Counted from the stretch's first letter, positions 7,092 to 14,186 are shown. The stretch: DNA of 14,836 nucleotides from Candidatus Obscuribacterales bacterium (GCA_021732245.1 JAKFVJ010000491.1:1-14836); one strand, 5' to 3'. A program made the numbers and translations. Notes: generated by a model from the letters alone, not told the origin.

Positions 7092-8429
7092 ATGGCAATT
7101 GAAGTGAACGTAGCTAAGACCGATTGGCAAGAACTCTATAAGAGTAGGTTGACCAGCGTTGAAAACGCCGTAAAAAAGATTAGGTCCGGCAATAGCGTCT
7201 ATATTCACTCGAATGCTGCCGCTCCGTTAGGACTCATTGATGCAATGGTGGCACGGGCGGACGAGCTAAGTAATGTGGAAATTTATCATTTGCTCACTCT
7301 TGGTCAAGCAGATTACTCATTGCCCAAATTTGCCAAGTCCTTTAAGGCACATGCGCTTTTCATCGGTCCCAATGTTAGAGAAGCGGTGAACTCAGGCATT
7401 GCAGACTATACTCCAGTATTTCTCTCGGAAATTCCGGCGCTCTTTCTTACTAGAACTTTGCCGGTAGATGTTTGCCTTCTGCAAGTGTCGCCGCCGGATA
7501 GCCATGGCTATGTAAGCTATGGCGTATCTGTTGATTGCACAATTGCTGCGCGCAAGAGCGCCAAAGTTGTAATTGCAGAAGTCAACAAACAAATGCCCCG
7601 AACTCTGGGCAGATCATTTTTGCACACAAGTAGAATCGATCACATTGTGGAAGTAGATAGACCACTGCCTGAACTTTCTGTTGAACCAATTACGGAGGTA
7701 GAAGAAAATATAGGCAAATATGTGGCTTCTCTGGTTGATGACGAAGCCACCTTGCAGTTGGGAATAGGAGCTATTCCCAATGCTGTTCTTAAGTACTTGC
7801 ATGACAAGAAAAATCTGGGCGTGCACAGTGAAATGGTGTCCGATGGCATTCTTGATCTATTGGATGCAGGTGTAATTACAAATGATGCCAAAACGGTTTT
7901 GCCTGGAAAAACGGCAGTGTCATTCGCTATGGGAACCAAGCGTCTTTACGATTACCTGGATAATAATCCATCGGTGGAATTTCAAACTAGCGATTATATA
8001 AATGATCCATTCATCATTGCTCAGAACAGTAAAATGACCTCGATCAATTCGGCGCTTCAGGTGGATTTGACTGGACAAGTAAGTGCCGATTCCATTGGTA
8101 CGAATCTATACTCCGGATTTGGCGGGCAAGTGGATTTTGTTCGCGGTGCGGCTCGCTCCAAAGGGGGTAAGGCTATTATTGCTTTACCATCGACAGCTAA
8201 AAATGGATCTGTATCTAGGATTACTACGTATTTAACCAAGGGAAGCGGTGTTGTTACTTCACGGGCAGATGTTCATTACATAGTCACGGAATTTGGTGTT
8301 GCAGAACTTCATGGCAAAAACCTTCGCGATAGAGCTAAAGCATTAATAGCCATCGCTCATCCAGAGCACCGTGAGGCATTGAAAAAGGAAGCCTCTCAGC
8401 TAAGTTGGTTGAATGGTTCTCTAACTTAA
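7092..8429 (+). CDS. Family I CoA-transferase / acetyl-CoA hydrolase family protein (4-hydroxybutyrate CoA-transferase-like)
   Basis: The 445-residue protein belongs to the acetyl-CoA hydrolase/transferase family, which swaps CoA between acetate and acyl-CoAs (4-hydroxybutyryl-, butyryl- or succinyl-CoA) through a glutamyl-CoA intermediate. Evidence includes SPPDSHGYVSYGVSVD in the N-terminal half, LGIGAIPNAVL (about 223-233), and GVHSEMVSDG with the expected catalytic Glu247. The C-terminal half has GFGGQVDFVRGA and VTEFGVAELHGKNLRDRA. Length and motifs fit AbfT-like enzymes of about 430-440 residues better than the longer succinyl-CoA:acetate enzymes. The start at 7092 is chosen for the AAGGACGG site at 7080-7087; an in-frame TTG at 7050 lacks support. 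The exact acyl substrate cannot be read from sequence. Next to hydrogenase maturation genes, a role in fermentation or acetate formation is likely. Confidence 0.9.
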   Translation: MAIEVNVAKTDWQELYKSRLTSVENAVKKIRSGNSVYIHSNAAAPLGLIDAMVARADELSNVEIYHLLTLGQADYSLPKFAKSFKAHALFIGPNVREAVNSGIADYTPVFLSEIPALFLTRTLPVDVCLLQVSPPDSHGYVSYGVSVDCTIAARKSAKVVIAEVNKQMPRTLGRSFLHTSRIDHIVEVDRPLPELSVEPITEVEENIGKYVASLVDDEATLQLGIGAIPNAVLKYLHDKKNLGVHSEMVSDGILDLLDAGVITNDAKTVLPGKTAVSFAMGTKRLYDYLDNNPSVEFQTSDYINDPFIIAQNSKMTSINSALQVDLTGQVSADSIGTNLYSGFGGQVDFVRGAARSKGGKAIIALPSTAKNGSVSRITTYLTKGSGVVTSRADVHYIVTEFGVAELHGKNLRDRAKALIAIAHPEHREALKKEASQLSWLNGSLT

Positions 8430-8479
8430 GGTTTTATCGCAAAATGAAGATCACTCGCGCATGTTCTGCGTGGGTTAAC

Positions 8480-8510
8480 TTCATTCTGAAGAATGATGCT
8501 TAATCATTCT
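8480..8510. promoter_or_regulatory. Palindromic element upstream of the phosphoribosyltransferase gene (copy 1)
   Basis: TCATTC (8481-8486), four bases, then GAATGA (8491-8496) make a 16-base palindrome. The right arm can also pair with a third block: AGAATGAT at 8490-8497 and ATCATTCT at 8503-8510 are perfect 8-base arms around GCTTA. The first 24 bases resemble those at 14029-14052, with 19 of 24 identical. There is no T-run, so it is not an obvious terminator. It lies about 95 bases before the next start codon, in the 160 bases between two plus-strand genes, and could be an operator, or part of a small repeat family. Confidence 0.4.
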
Positions 8511-8589
8511 GCCTGGTCATGCAAAAAAGACGTAAATCTTCCAAAATGAGTGTATATGAATAGGATGGGGTGAGCTATGAGGGCAAGAC

Positions 8590-9276
8590 ATGACGTTTAC
8601 GGATCGAAAGCAAGCGGGGCAACAATTGGCGGTCAAGCTTAAAGATTTTCTAGAAGCACAGGGTCTACTTAATAACGGTAATGTAGTGGTAGTTGGTCTG
8701 CCTAGAGGTGGCGTGCCAGTGGCCCTAGAAATCAGCCGACTATTAGGCACACCTGTGGAAGTTCTGGTCTCTAAAAAGCTTCCTTATCCTAATCAGCCCG
8801 AGTGTGCCATTGGTGCCGTCTCATCTGATGGAGTTGTGGTTTTAAATCCCTCAGTCCCGCGGACTGAGCAATGGAATGTTTACATAGAAGATGAAAGACG
8901 ACAATTACTAAGCAAAACAAGGCAAATCGAAAGCGAGTTCTATACGCTTGCAGAGCGCCAGCCGGCATCTTTTGAAGGGAAGACAGTCATTTTAGTGGAT
9001 GACGGTATTGCCACTGGTATGACCGCGTTGGCTGCCGTTGAAACTGCTCGCAAGCGTGGCGCGAAAAAGGTGATTTTGGCAACTCCGGTTATCAGTCAGG
9101 AAGGCTATAGTGAATTATCTATGTGCTGTACTGTGATTGCCGTTAGCGTACCGCTAGAATTTCAAGCGGTGGGTCTGCACTATGCCAACTTTATGCAAAC
9201 CACTAATGATGAGGTGGTCATGGCATTGAAGGGAAGTGCTCAATTTAAATCAAACGGTCATTTGGCAAAAAATTGA
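8590..9276 (+). CDS. Phosphoribosyltransferase-family protein (COG1926-like)
   Basis: The 228-residue protein has a type I phosphoribosyltransferase core. VVVVGLPRGGVPVA (32-45) is the first strand and loop, and the PRPP-binding signature VILVDDGIATGMTAL (133-147) includes the two acidic residues and the glycine/threonine loop. The spacer KKLPYPNQPECAIGAVSSDG is typical of the COG1926 group of predicted phosphoribosyltransferases, whose substrate is not established. These often stand alone or are fused to hydrolase domains in stress regulons. The ATG has GAGG seven bases upstream. It follows the CoA-transferase by 160 bases and meets the kinase gene tail to tail. It is probably a soluble cytoplasmic enzyme. 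The base or nucleotide substrate cannot be assigned. Confidence 0.88.
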   Translation: MTFTDRKQAGQQLAVKLKDFLEAQGLLNNGNVVVVGLPRGGVPVALEISRLLGTPVEVLVSKKLPYPNQPECAIGAVSSDGVVVLNPSVPRTEQWNVYIEDERRQLLSKTRQIESEFYTLAERQPASFEGKTVILVDDGIATGMTALAAVETARKRGAKKVILATPVISQEGYSELSMCCTVIAVSVPLEFQAVGLHYANFMQTTNDEVVMALKGSAQFKSNGHLAKN

Positions 9277-9368
9277 TTAGGCGTTTTGTTGATACTCATC
9301 TTCCTCTGATACCACATGGAACCTGAAGTTAGTGGAATCGGCATTGCCGCAGCGTGGTGAGCCGGAAG

Positions 9369-10976
9369 CTATGTCAAACCATGTTTGATAGTGAATTGGA
9401 ACAATGAGCCTTCACCGGGTACACTTTGGCACCAAATTCGTCCGTTGTGTCTTTCAACAATTTTGCGACACAGGTAAAGTCCAAGACCCGTACTTGCATA
9501 GTAGCGTCCACTGCCGGCAGCTTGCCAGAATCGTTGGAAAAGTTTAGGTTGATCTTCTAGAGAAATACCTTTACCTGTGTCCTTAACCCCAATAAGAGTT
9601 TCTTCTTCTGACTGCTCCATGTAAATAGTAATTGCTCCACCTGATGAAGTGTATTTGAGGGCATTGTCGAGTAGGTTTTGAACGACTCTTCGAATTTCTT
9701 CCTCATCGCAGCGTACAGGTCTGGACTTTTCAGGCAAGACAATTGTCAGTTCAATCGATTGAGCTTGTGCAAGTGGTCTTAATTCTGCTGCTAAATGATT
9801 TATCGTTCCTGACAAATCCGCCGGTGCGATATTCAATTCCTTAGCGCCCGAATCGTAACGGTATACATCGAGTAATGTTAAGACCAGGTTGTACAGAGAG
9901 GAATTGCTGTCGTGAATTGTCTGCAATATATGGGATTGTTCATCAGACACCGGTCCGAAGTCTCCATCCATCAATAGCTTTACCGCACGATTAGCTGCCA
10001 GTATTGGCGTCTTTAAATCGTGCGTCAACGTAGCTACAAAATCTTCTCGTTGCTGTTGTAGCATCATGCGATCACTGGCGTTGGTAAATTTTGCGACAAG
10101 TCCTATTGTTTTGCCGGAATTATCCTTTACCGGCCAAACAGCCCAATCAAAATGAACCGGCAGTGACTGTTTTATTGAATTGAAGTTAAGTGGATCTGCC
10201 ATTATCTCAAAAGCTTGCCCTGTGGAAAGAACGCGCTCAAAAATGTCCCTTGGAAGACCAGGGGCAAATTCAGACAGGTGTTGTCCCATAATAGTTATTC
10301 CATCGCCGATACCGGCCATTTCAAGAAATTTTTGATTTGACTCCAGGCATATTAGATCTTCTCCTAATCGCACAATGCCGATAGGAGCATTTTCCAAAAT
10401 ACTTTTTGTCACCTTCTTTTCAGTATGCAATTCATTCAAAGTGCTCATGTGGGCTCTAATGGCGCTTTCTTTAGCCTGAATGTATGTTTCAATGGCAATG
10501 CCCATATCAAAAAAAACAATTTTTCTAAAAGCCGAAAGCAACAACCGGATCTTTTCCGGATCGTCTGCCAGACGCTCGAACACGACATTTGAGAGCCACT
10601 GCATGATGCGGTTGTAGGCTCCCAAATACCACTTCGGATCTAAGTCAATGCGGTAGTGAGTCGTGCCTACTCGGAAGCGGTCCTTGACGTAATCCTCGTT
10701 GTAATTTCCCTTAGTCAGTCTCTCAAAATAGCTATATTGAGCGGATTTTGCTCTGTTTAGTATTTCCTCGTCCGGAAAAAAACTTGCGGTTTCTGAAAAG
10801 GAAAGAAAGTGCCGGTACATGTCATCGATGAGTTCTTTGATGTGTCCTGAGACATACTTGTCCAGTTCCGCGAGTATTTCCTCGTCTTGGGAACTAAACT
10901 CAAGCCAGCGTTTGCGCAGTTCTATTTCTTCTTTGGACAGGATATTGGTACGGTCGTCATTAGGTGTTTCAGTCAT
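9369..10976 (-). CDS. Soluble globin-coupled PAS sensor histidine kinase
   Basis: The 535-residue protein has no transmembrane segment. Residues about 15-175 look like a protoglobin (globin-coupled sensor) domain: YRHFLSF and SYFERLTKGNYNEDY, then VGTTHYRIDLDPKWYLGAY, where His107 is the expected heme proximal ligand. A PAS domain follows (about 188-300, ILENAPIGIVRL). The HisKA segment has LTHDLKTP with His319 as the phosphorylated residue. The ATPase domain has NLLDNALKYT (434-443), DTGKG (466-470), LFQRFWQ and GLGLYL (497-502), all intact. The likely signal is O2, NO or CO bound to heme. The gene diverges from a response regulator gene, its probable partner. The kinase core resembles cyanobacterial HDLKTP kinases. 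Heme binding is inferred from the motif and not shown. Confidence 0.93.
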   Translation of the reverse strand: MTETPNDDRTNILSKEEIELRKRWLEFSSQDEEILAELDKYVSGHIKELIDDMYRHFLSFSETASFFPDEEILNRAKSAQYSYFERLTKGNYNEDYVKDRFRVGTTHYRIDLDPKWYLGAYNRIMQWLSNVVFERLADDPEKIRLLLSAFRKIVFFDMGIAIETYIQAKESAIRAHMSTLNELHTEKKVTKSILENAPIGIVRLGEDLICLESNQKFLEMAGIGDGITIMGQHLSEFAPGLPRDIFERVLSTGQAFEIMADPLNFNSIKQSLPVHFDWAVWPVKDNSGKTIGLVAKFTNASDRMMLQQQREDFVATLTHDLKTPILAANRAVKLLMDGDFGPVSDEQSHILQTIHDSNSSLYNLVLTLLDVYRYDSGAKELNIAPADLSGTINHLAAELRPLAQAQSIELTIVLPEKSRPVRCDEEEIRRVVQNLLDNALKYTSSGGAITIYMEQSEEETLIGVKDTGKGISLEDQPKLFQRFWQAAGSGRYYASTGLGLYLCRKIVERHNGRIWCQSVPGEGSLFQFTIKHGLT

Positions 10977-11011
10977 TGTTGGTTCCAGACTTGCCGGTAG
11001 TTCAGCGCATA

Positions 11012-11035
11012 GTGCATGATATTTGTCATTTGCAC
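11012..11035. promoter_or_regulatory. Imperfect palindrome in the kinase/regulator divergent promoter region
   Basis: GTGCATGA (11012-11019) faces TCATTTGCAC (11026-11035), an inverted repeat with a two-base bulge in the right arm. It overlaps the -35 element of the candidate response-regulator promoter and lies between two divergent genes, the position expected of an autoregulatory operator. The binding protein is not identified. Confidence 0.3.
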
Positions 11036-11052
11036 CAAAGCATATCTATAAT
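11023..11052 (+). promoter_or_regulatory. Sigma70-like promoter for the response regulator gene
   Basis: TTGTCA at 11023-11028 (five of six matches to TTGACA) and a perfect TATAAT at 11047-11052 are separated by 18 bases. Transcription would start near 11059, about 34 bases before the ATG at 11093. This is the best promoter match I see in the window. Confidence 0.6.
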
Positions 11053-11092
11053 AAACAAAATTTTGTAGTAATCGACAGTATTGGGGACCGAC

Positions 11093-11821
11093 ATGGTTGA
11101 CAACGAATGTGCGCAAAAAATCAAAATTCTGTTGGTTGAGGATCACCAACTCACTCGCATCGGAATTAAGACCGTACTGGGACGCACAGAGGATTTGATG
11201 GTCATAGCCGAAGCAGCTAATGGAGAAGAAGCGGTCGCAGCCTACCAATCAGCTAAGCCGGATGTCGTGCTCATGGATGTCGGTATGCCAATTATGGATG
11301 GCATTCAAGCTTCGAAAACAATCTTACAGAGTAATTCTGCGGCCAAGATAATAATGCTCACTTCTCATGACAATGAGCAAGATATTGTTGCTTCGCTTGC
11401 TGCCGGTGCCGGCGGTTATTGCCTCAAGGATGTAGAACCGGATCGTCTATACGCAGCTATTCGAAGTGTTTTTGCAGGAGACATTTGGCTGGATGCCGCC
11501 ATTGCTGCTAAGGTGCTTAAGCAGCAGACCGCTCGTACGACAACGCAGGAAAGCCAGTGGGAATTTACCAAGAAGGAAGCACCCAATACTGCAGTAGAAT
11601 CTCGTCAGGCGCTAGGGGCTTCTTTGCCCGAGCCGCTTTCGCGGAGGGAACTTGAAGTCTTGAACCTTATTGTCGAGGGTCTATCTAACCAAGAAATTGC
11701 CGATCGGCTGATAATTTCGTTGCCCACGGCAAAGACCCACGTACGTAATATTTTAAATAAACTGGCAGTCGACGACCGCACCCAGGCAGCGGTCCAAGCA
11801 ATGCGGCGCGGATTGGTTTAA
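11093..11821 (+). CDS. LuxR/NarL-family response regulator
   Basis: The 242-residue protein has an N-terminal receiver domain (about 10-125) with acidic residues in LLVEDH, phosphoacceptor Asp62 in VVLMDVGMPIMDG, Thr90 and Lys112 (CLKD). A variable linker rich in Thr, Gln and Glu (about 145-178) leads to a LuxR helix-turn-helix at about 182-242 (LSRRELEVLNLIVEGLSNQE, then AKTHVRNILNKL). It should bind DNA as a phosphorylated dimer. I chose the ATG at 11093, with GGGG six bases upstream, over a TTG four codons earlier that overlaps this site. It is divergent from the globin-coupled kinase and upstream of the usp genes, which are natural candidates for its targets. The first usp gene begins 100 bases downstream and could be reached by readthrough. 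Confidence 0.95.
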   Translation: MVDNECAQKIKILLVEDHQLTRIGIKTVLGRTEDLMVIAEAANGEEAVAAYQSAKPDVVLMDVGMPIMDGIQASKTILQSNSAAKIIMLTSHDNEQDIVASLAAGAGGYCLKDVEPDRLYAAIRSVFAGDIWLDAAIAAKVLKQQTARTTTQESQWEFTKKEAPNTAVESRQALGASLPEPLSRRELEVLNLIVEGLSNQEIADRLIISLPTAKTHVRNILNKLAVDDRTQAAVQAMRRGLV

Positions 11822-11921
11822 TAAATTCAGAAGGGATACCCGACTCAGCATTTCGGCCGAGGTTGGTGCAACCAGCCTGTGTCATGCTTATTGCGTAAGC
11901 TACAGGAAAGTTGAGGGACCG

Positions 11922-12419
11922 ATGAAAGTTTTGATTGCTGTCGATGACGATGCTTTTGGTGCTGCCATTGCCGACTACGTGAAAAATCATCAATGGCCGC
12001 CACGTACCGAATTCAAGGTCGTAAATGTTTTAGAACCGATATTGCTGGATGACAGTCGTGAGATAACTTTTCTTCCTCTTCTGGAGTGCGATGTTGAATT
12101 GATTAGGCGTCAAGCAAAAGCCCTTGTTAGGCATGTAGCCTTAAGAATGCGTACTGCCCTGAAAACGACTCATATTGAGGAGGTTGTTTTGGAAGGGCAT
12201 CCCAAGGAGGAAATTTTGAAATTAGCCAAAGAGTGGCCTGCCGACATGATCTTTGTCGGCTCTCACGGTCGCCGTGGCATAAGCCAATTTATTTTGGGCA
12301 GCGTATCCACAGCAATTCTACAAAATGCATTGTGCACAGTTACAGTTGTGCGCTTGCCTGAAGTAAACAAAGCAAAGAAAGTAAAAGTTGCGAAAAAGCG
12401 CGAGGAAATGTTGATATGA
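11922..12419 (+). CDS. Universal stress protein (UspA family), ATP-binding type, copy 1
   Basis: The 165-residue single Usp domain begins MKVLIAVDDD, with the usual first strand and Asp8/Asp9. It has the nucleotide-binding signature G-x2-G-x9-G-S at Gly113, Gly116, Gly126 and Ser127 (GSHGRRGISQFILGS), so it probably binds ATP. The last 17 residues form a Lys/Arg-rich tail beyond the fold. GAGGGACC just before the ATG is the ribosome site. The 100 bases upstream hold small inverted repeats (GGTTG/CAACC at 11861-11873; GCTTA/TAAGC at 11886-11900) but no clear promoter. Its stop overlaps the next usp start as ATGA, so the two are cotranslated. The precise stress role is unknown, as for most Usp proteins. 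Confidence 0.94.
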   Translation: MKVLIAVDDDAFGAAIADYVKNHQWPPRTEFKVVNVLEPILLDDSREITFLPLLECDVELIRRQAKALVRHVALRMRTALKTTHIEEVVLEGHPKEEILKLAKEWPADMIFVGSHGRRGISQFILGSVSTAILQNALCTVTVVRLPEVNKAKKVKVAKKREEMLI

Positions 12420-12916
12420 AAGTGATAGTGGCAATTGATGATTCACCTTACTCGAAGCATGTTGTTGATACAGTAGTTAGGCGTCACTGGCTTCCAGATA
12501 CGCAGTTTAAGGTATTAACCGTAATAGAGTCCCTATATATCGGGGATGAAGACGATACTTTAAAAGAACAGCTAATAAATTTGCGTGCTCGCCGACATGA
12601 GCATCTGAGCGAACTATGCGCGCAGATAAGGGATCGTCTTGAAGAACATATTCCGACTGCAAAGGCCCATTTTGAAATTAGAGAAGGTGATCCAAAAGTA
12701 GAAATTATCGAGGCTGCAATAGATTGGCCGGCGGATCAAATCTTAGTTGGAGCACATGGACGTAATATCTGTCCTCACTTCCTATTAGGCAGTGTTTCTC
12801 GAACAATTGCAGCACACGCACCGTGCTCCGTGGAAATTGTGCGAGCCAAAACAGGGGCTATAACTAAGTCTTCTCACAAGTCGAGTCATGAACACTCATC
12901 TAAAGTAAGAAAGTAA
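12416..12916 (+). CDS. Universal stress protein (UspA family), ATP-binding type, copy 2
   Basis: This 166-residue Usp protein begins MKVIVAIDDS and carries the ATP-type loop with Gly112, Gly115, Gly125 and Ser126 (GAHGRNICPHFLLGS). The middle section (about 50-80) is a charged helix rich in Glu and Arg. It ends in a Ser/His/Lys-rich tail (KSSHKSSHEHSSKVRK) outside the conserved fold, which is unusual and differs from its neighbours. It overlaps copy 1 by four bases and ends nine bases before the convergent copy 3, without space for a terminator. Confidence 0.93.
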   Translation: MKVIVAIDDSPYSKHVVDTVVRRHWLPDTQFKVLTVIESLYIGDEDDTLKEQLINLRARRHEHLSELCAQIRDRLEEHIPTAKAHFEIREGDPKVEIIEAAIDWPADQILVGAHGRNICPHFLLGSVSRTIAAHAPCSVEIVRAKTGAITKSSHKSSHEHSSKVRK

Positions 12917-12925
12917 GTAATTTGT

Positions 12926-13366
12926 TTAGTTGTTGTCCGTCTTGCGAACAACGGTGACCGTGCATTTCGCATTGCTAACTATCGCATTAGACACACTTCC
13001 CAACAAGAACAATCCCAACCCGGATCGCCCGTGCGAACCCACAATTATTTGATCGGCTCCCCAGCCTCGCGCAACGTTGAGTATGCGTTCGGCCGCATGA
13101 CCATTGAGGATTTCTTGTTCTACTATTACATCCTTGAGGGTCTTTTCGATAGTTTCTACAACCTTTTGGCTAATTTGCCTGCCCATCTGATAGCGGTTTT
13201 CGAGGAAATCATCCATCATTTGCGAAGAATGCATTTCCGATTCCAGCGGCCAGTCAATCACATGCAAAATACGAAATTCAGTCTTGGCAGGCCAGCCCTG
13301 ACAAATTACGAAATCGGCAATTTCGTCTGCAAACATTGCGTCATCTACTGCAATTAATACTTTCAT
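12926..13366 (-). CDS. Universal stress protein (UspA family), ATP-binding type, copy 3 (inverted)
   Basis: This 146-residue Usp protein begins MKVLIAVDDAMFADEIADFV and is clearly paralogous to copy 1 in its opening, with Trp25-Pro26 and TEF at 29-31 shared. Its binding loop has Gly110, Gly113, Gly123 and Ser124 (GSHGRSGLGLFLLGS). It lacks the basic tail of copies 1 and 2. The ATG is preceded by GGAAAG at a normal distance. It runs opposite to the other three usp genes and shares a divergent upstream region with copy 4. Confidence 0.94.
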   Translation of the reverse strand: MKVLIAVDDAMFADEIADFVICQGWPAKTEFRILHVIDWPLESEMHSSQMMDDFLENRYQMGRQISQKVVETIEKTLKDVIVEQEILNGHAAERILNVARGWGADQIIVGSHGRSGLGLFLLGSVSNAIVSNAKCTVTVVRKTDNN

Positions 13367-13395
13367 TTTTCTTTCCGGTAACCGTCATGAAAACA

Positions 13396-13414
13396 ATTGT
13401 ATCGCAAGTATAGT
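13396..13414. promoter_or_regulatory. Possible divergent -10 elements between usp copies 3 and 4
   Basis: The 162 bases between the divergent starts contain TATAGT at 13409-13414 on the plus strand and TACAAT on the minus strand (13396-13401). Both resemble -10 boxes but neither has a good -35 partner. A short odd palindrome TCACA-c-TGTGA lies at 13443-13453. All are weak single-site matches. Confidence 0.2.
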
Positions 13415-13528
13415 AACCAATAATCGGCCGAAGGATGGAGGCTCACACTGTGAAGAAATGCAATTATGGGCTTATTAATGGAAGCCAGCGATTGGTTCAG
13501 CTCGAAATGGTCCAAAGGAGATACGAAC

Positions 13529-13996
13529 ATGGCAAGAATCTTGATTGGCTTGGAAGATAGGATGTTGGCTCCAGGCATTGAGGAATACCTTATACAACAC
13601 AGCTACCCTGCCGGTACAGAGATTAAGCTTTTGCACGCCATCGAGGCTGAAGAAGCCGTTTACGCATGGCCAAGTGATCAATATAGGAAAGATGCCGAAG
13701 AGCTTGTTTGTAGTATGACGGAGCGCTTGAAGCAAAGATTCCCTGAATTTGATGTGGTAGGCGAAATCGTTGAAGGTTATGCCAAAGAAAAAATTGTTGA
13801 AATTGCTAAGGCATGGGGTGCTGATCTTATTGTTGTTGGCACGCATGGCAAGCAGGGATTGAACAAGTTCATTTTGGGCAGTGTCTCCATGGAGGTCTTG
13901 TCACATGCCCCTTGTTCGATAGTAGTTCTGCGCTATCCTGTCGCAAGTACTTCTGGTAAAGCTGATAGACAAGACAAGGTTACAGCGTTCAAGTAG
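13529..13996 (+). CDS. Universal stress protein (UspA family), ATP-binding type, copy 4
   Basis: The 155-residue Usp protein begins MARILIGLED; the usual Asp-Asp at the end of strand 1 is Glu-Asp. The ATP-type loop has Gly104, Gly107, Gly117 and Ser118 (GTHGKQGLNKFILGS). I chose the ATG at 13529 because AAAGGAG lies at 13514-13520 and the Usp fold begins exactly there. An in-frame ATG at 13466 would add 21 non-homologous residues. It is the most divergent of the four copies by eye. It is followed by the gene-free stretch with the palindrome and a terminator. Confidence 0.94.
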   Translation: MARILIGLEDRMLAPGIEEYLIQHSYPAGTEIKLLHAIEAEEAVYAWPSDQYRKDAEELVCSMTERLKQRFPEFDVVGEIVEGYAKEKIVEIAKAWGADLIVVGTHGKQGLNKFILGSVSMEVLSHAPCSIVVLRYPVASTSGKADRQDKVTAFK

Positions 13997-14025
13997 ACGG
14001 ATCGCTAGGGCGAAGTCCATATCCT

Positions 14026-14049
14026 AGTATCATTCCTCAGAATGATACT
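14026..14049. promoter_or_regulatory. Perfect inverted repeat after usp copy 4 (copy 2 of the palindromic element)
   Basis: AGTATCATTC (14026-14035) and GAATGATACT (14040-14049) are perfect 10-base arms around CTCA. The core TCATTC-N4-GAATGA plus the following CTTAA matches the element at 8480-8503. There is no T-run after the hairpin (ACTTAAATGG), so a simple terminator for usp copy 4 is less likely than an operator or repeat. A poor -10-like TATCTT lies downstream at 14068-14073, just before the candidate RNA. Confidence 0.45.
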
Positions 14050-14078
14050 TAAATGGCGATGCAGGTTTATCTTAGTTA

Positions 14079-14165
14079 CTAGGAGAATCCCAATCTTGGG
14101 AGCAAGCAAGTTGAAGTCCAACGCCCCCTAGCTTGCAAGACACCAGATAGCTGGTGTCTTTTCTC
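14079..14165 (+). ncRNA. Candidate small structured RNA ending at a terminator
   Basis: Several complementary segments sit close together. CTAGG (14079-14083) pairs with CCTAG (14127-14131) and encloses two hairpins: TCCCA/TGGGA (14088-14092 with 14097-14101) and GTTG/CAAC (14110-14113 with 14119-14122). GCAAGC (14102-14107) can also pair with GCTTGC (14131-14136), either as a pseudoknot or as an alternative fold, immediately before the terminator stem. I do not recognise a known family. The region could equally be the 3' untranslated end of the usp copy 4 transcript. The fold was read by eye without energy calculation. Confidence 0.3.
14137..14165 (+). terminator. Rho-independent terminator (plus strand)
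   Basis: AAGACACCAG (14137-14146) and CTGGTGTCTT (14151-14160) form a perfect 10-base stem with loop ATAG, followed by TTCTC, giving the run TTTTCTC on the plus strand. It ends transcripts from usp copy 4 or from the candidate small RNA. Confidence 0.75.
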
Positions 14166-14186
14166 TTGAACTGTATTTTGCTCTTG

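Noticed and set aside
8430..8589. Promoter for the phosphoribosyltransferase (TATATG / TATGAA near 8552-8560)
   Set aside because: There is no acceptable -35 at normal spacing; the AT-rich matches are too weak to call.
11685..11993. Minus-strand open frame spanning the end of the response regulator, the intergenic gap and the start of usp copy 1
   Set aside because: It overlaps two certain genes, and its translation looks random.
13475..13846. Minus-strand open frame of about 123 codons opposite usp copy 4
   Set aside because: The plus-strand Usp protein has a complete conserved fold and a strong ribosome site; the opposite frame shows no motif.
14026..14049. Reading the 10-base inverted repeat as the terminator of usp copy 4
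   Set aside because: No T-run follows on the plus strand, and a much better terminator lies at 14137-14165. The similarity to 8480-8503 favours a regulatory or repeat element.
14029..14136. Known riboswitch or tRNA near the hydrogenase (fluoride, NiCo, SRP RNA and tRNA were considered)
   Set aside because: The conserved cores of those families are not present, there is no T-arm or CCA-like end, and no plus-strand gene follows the terminator.
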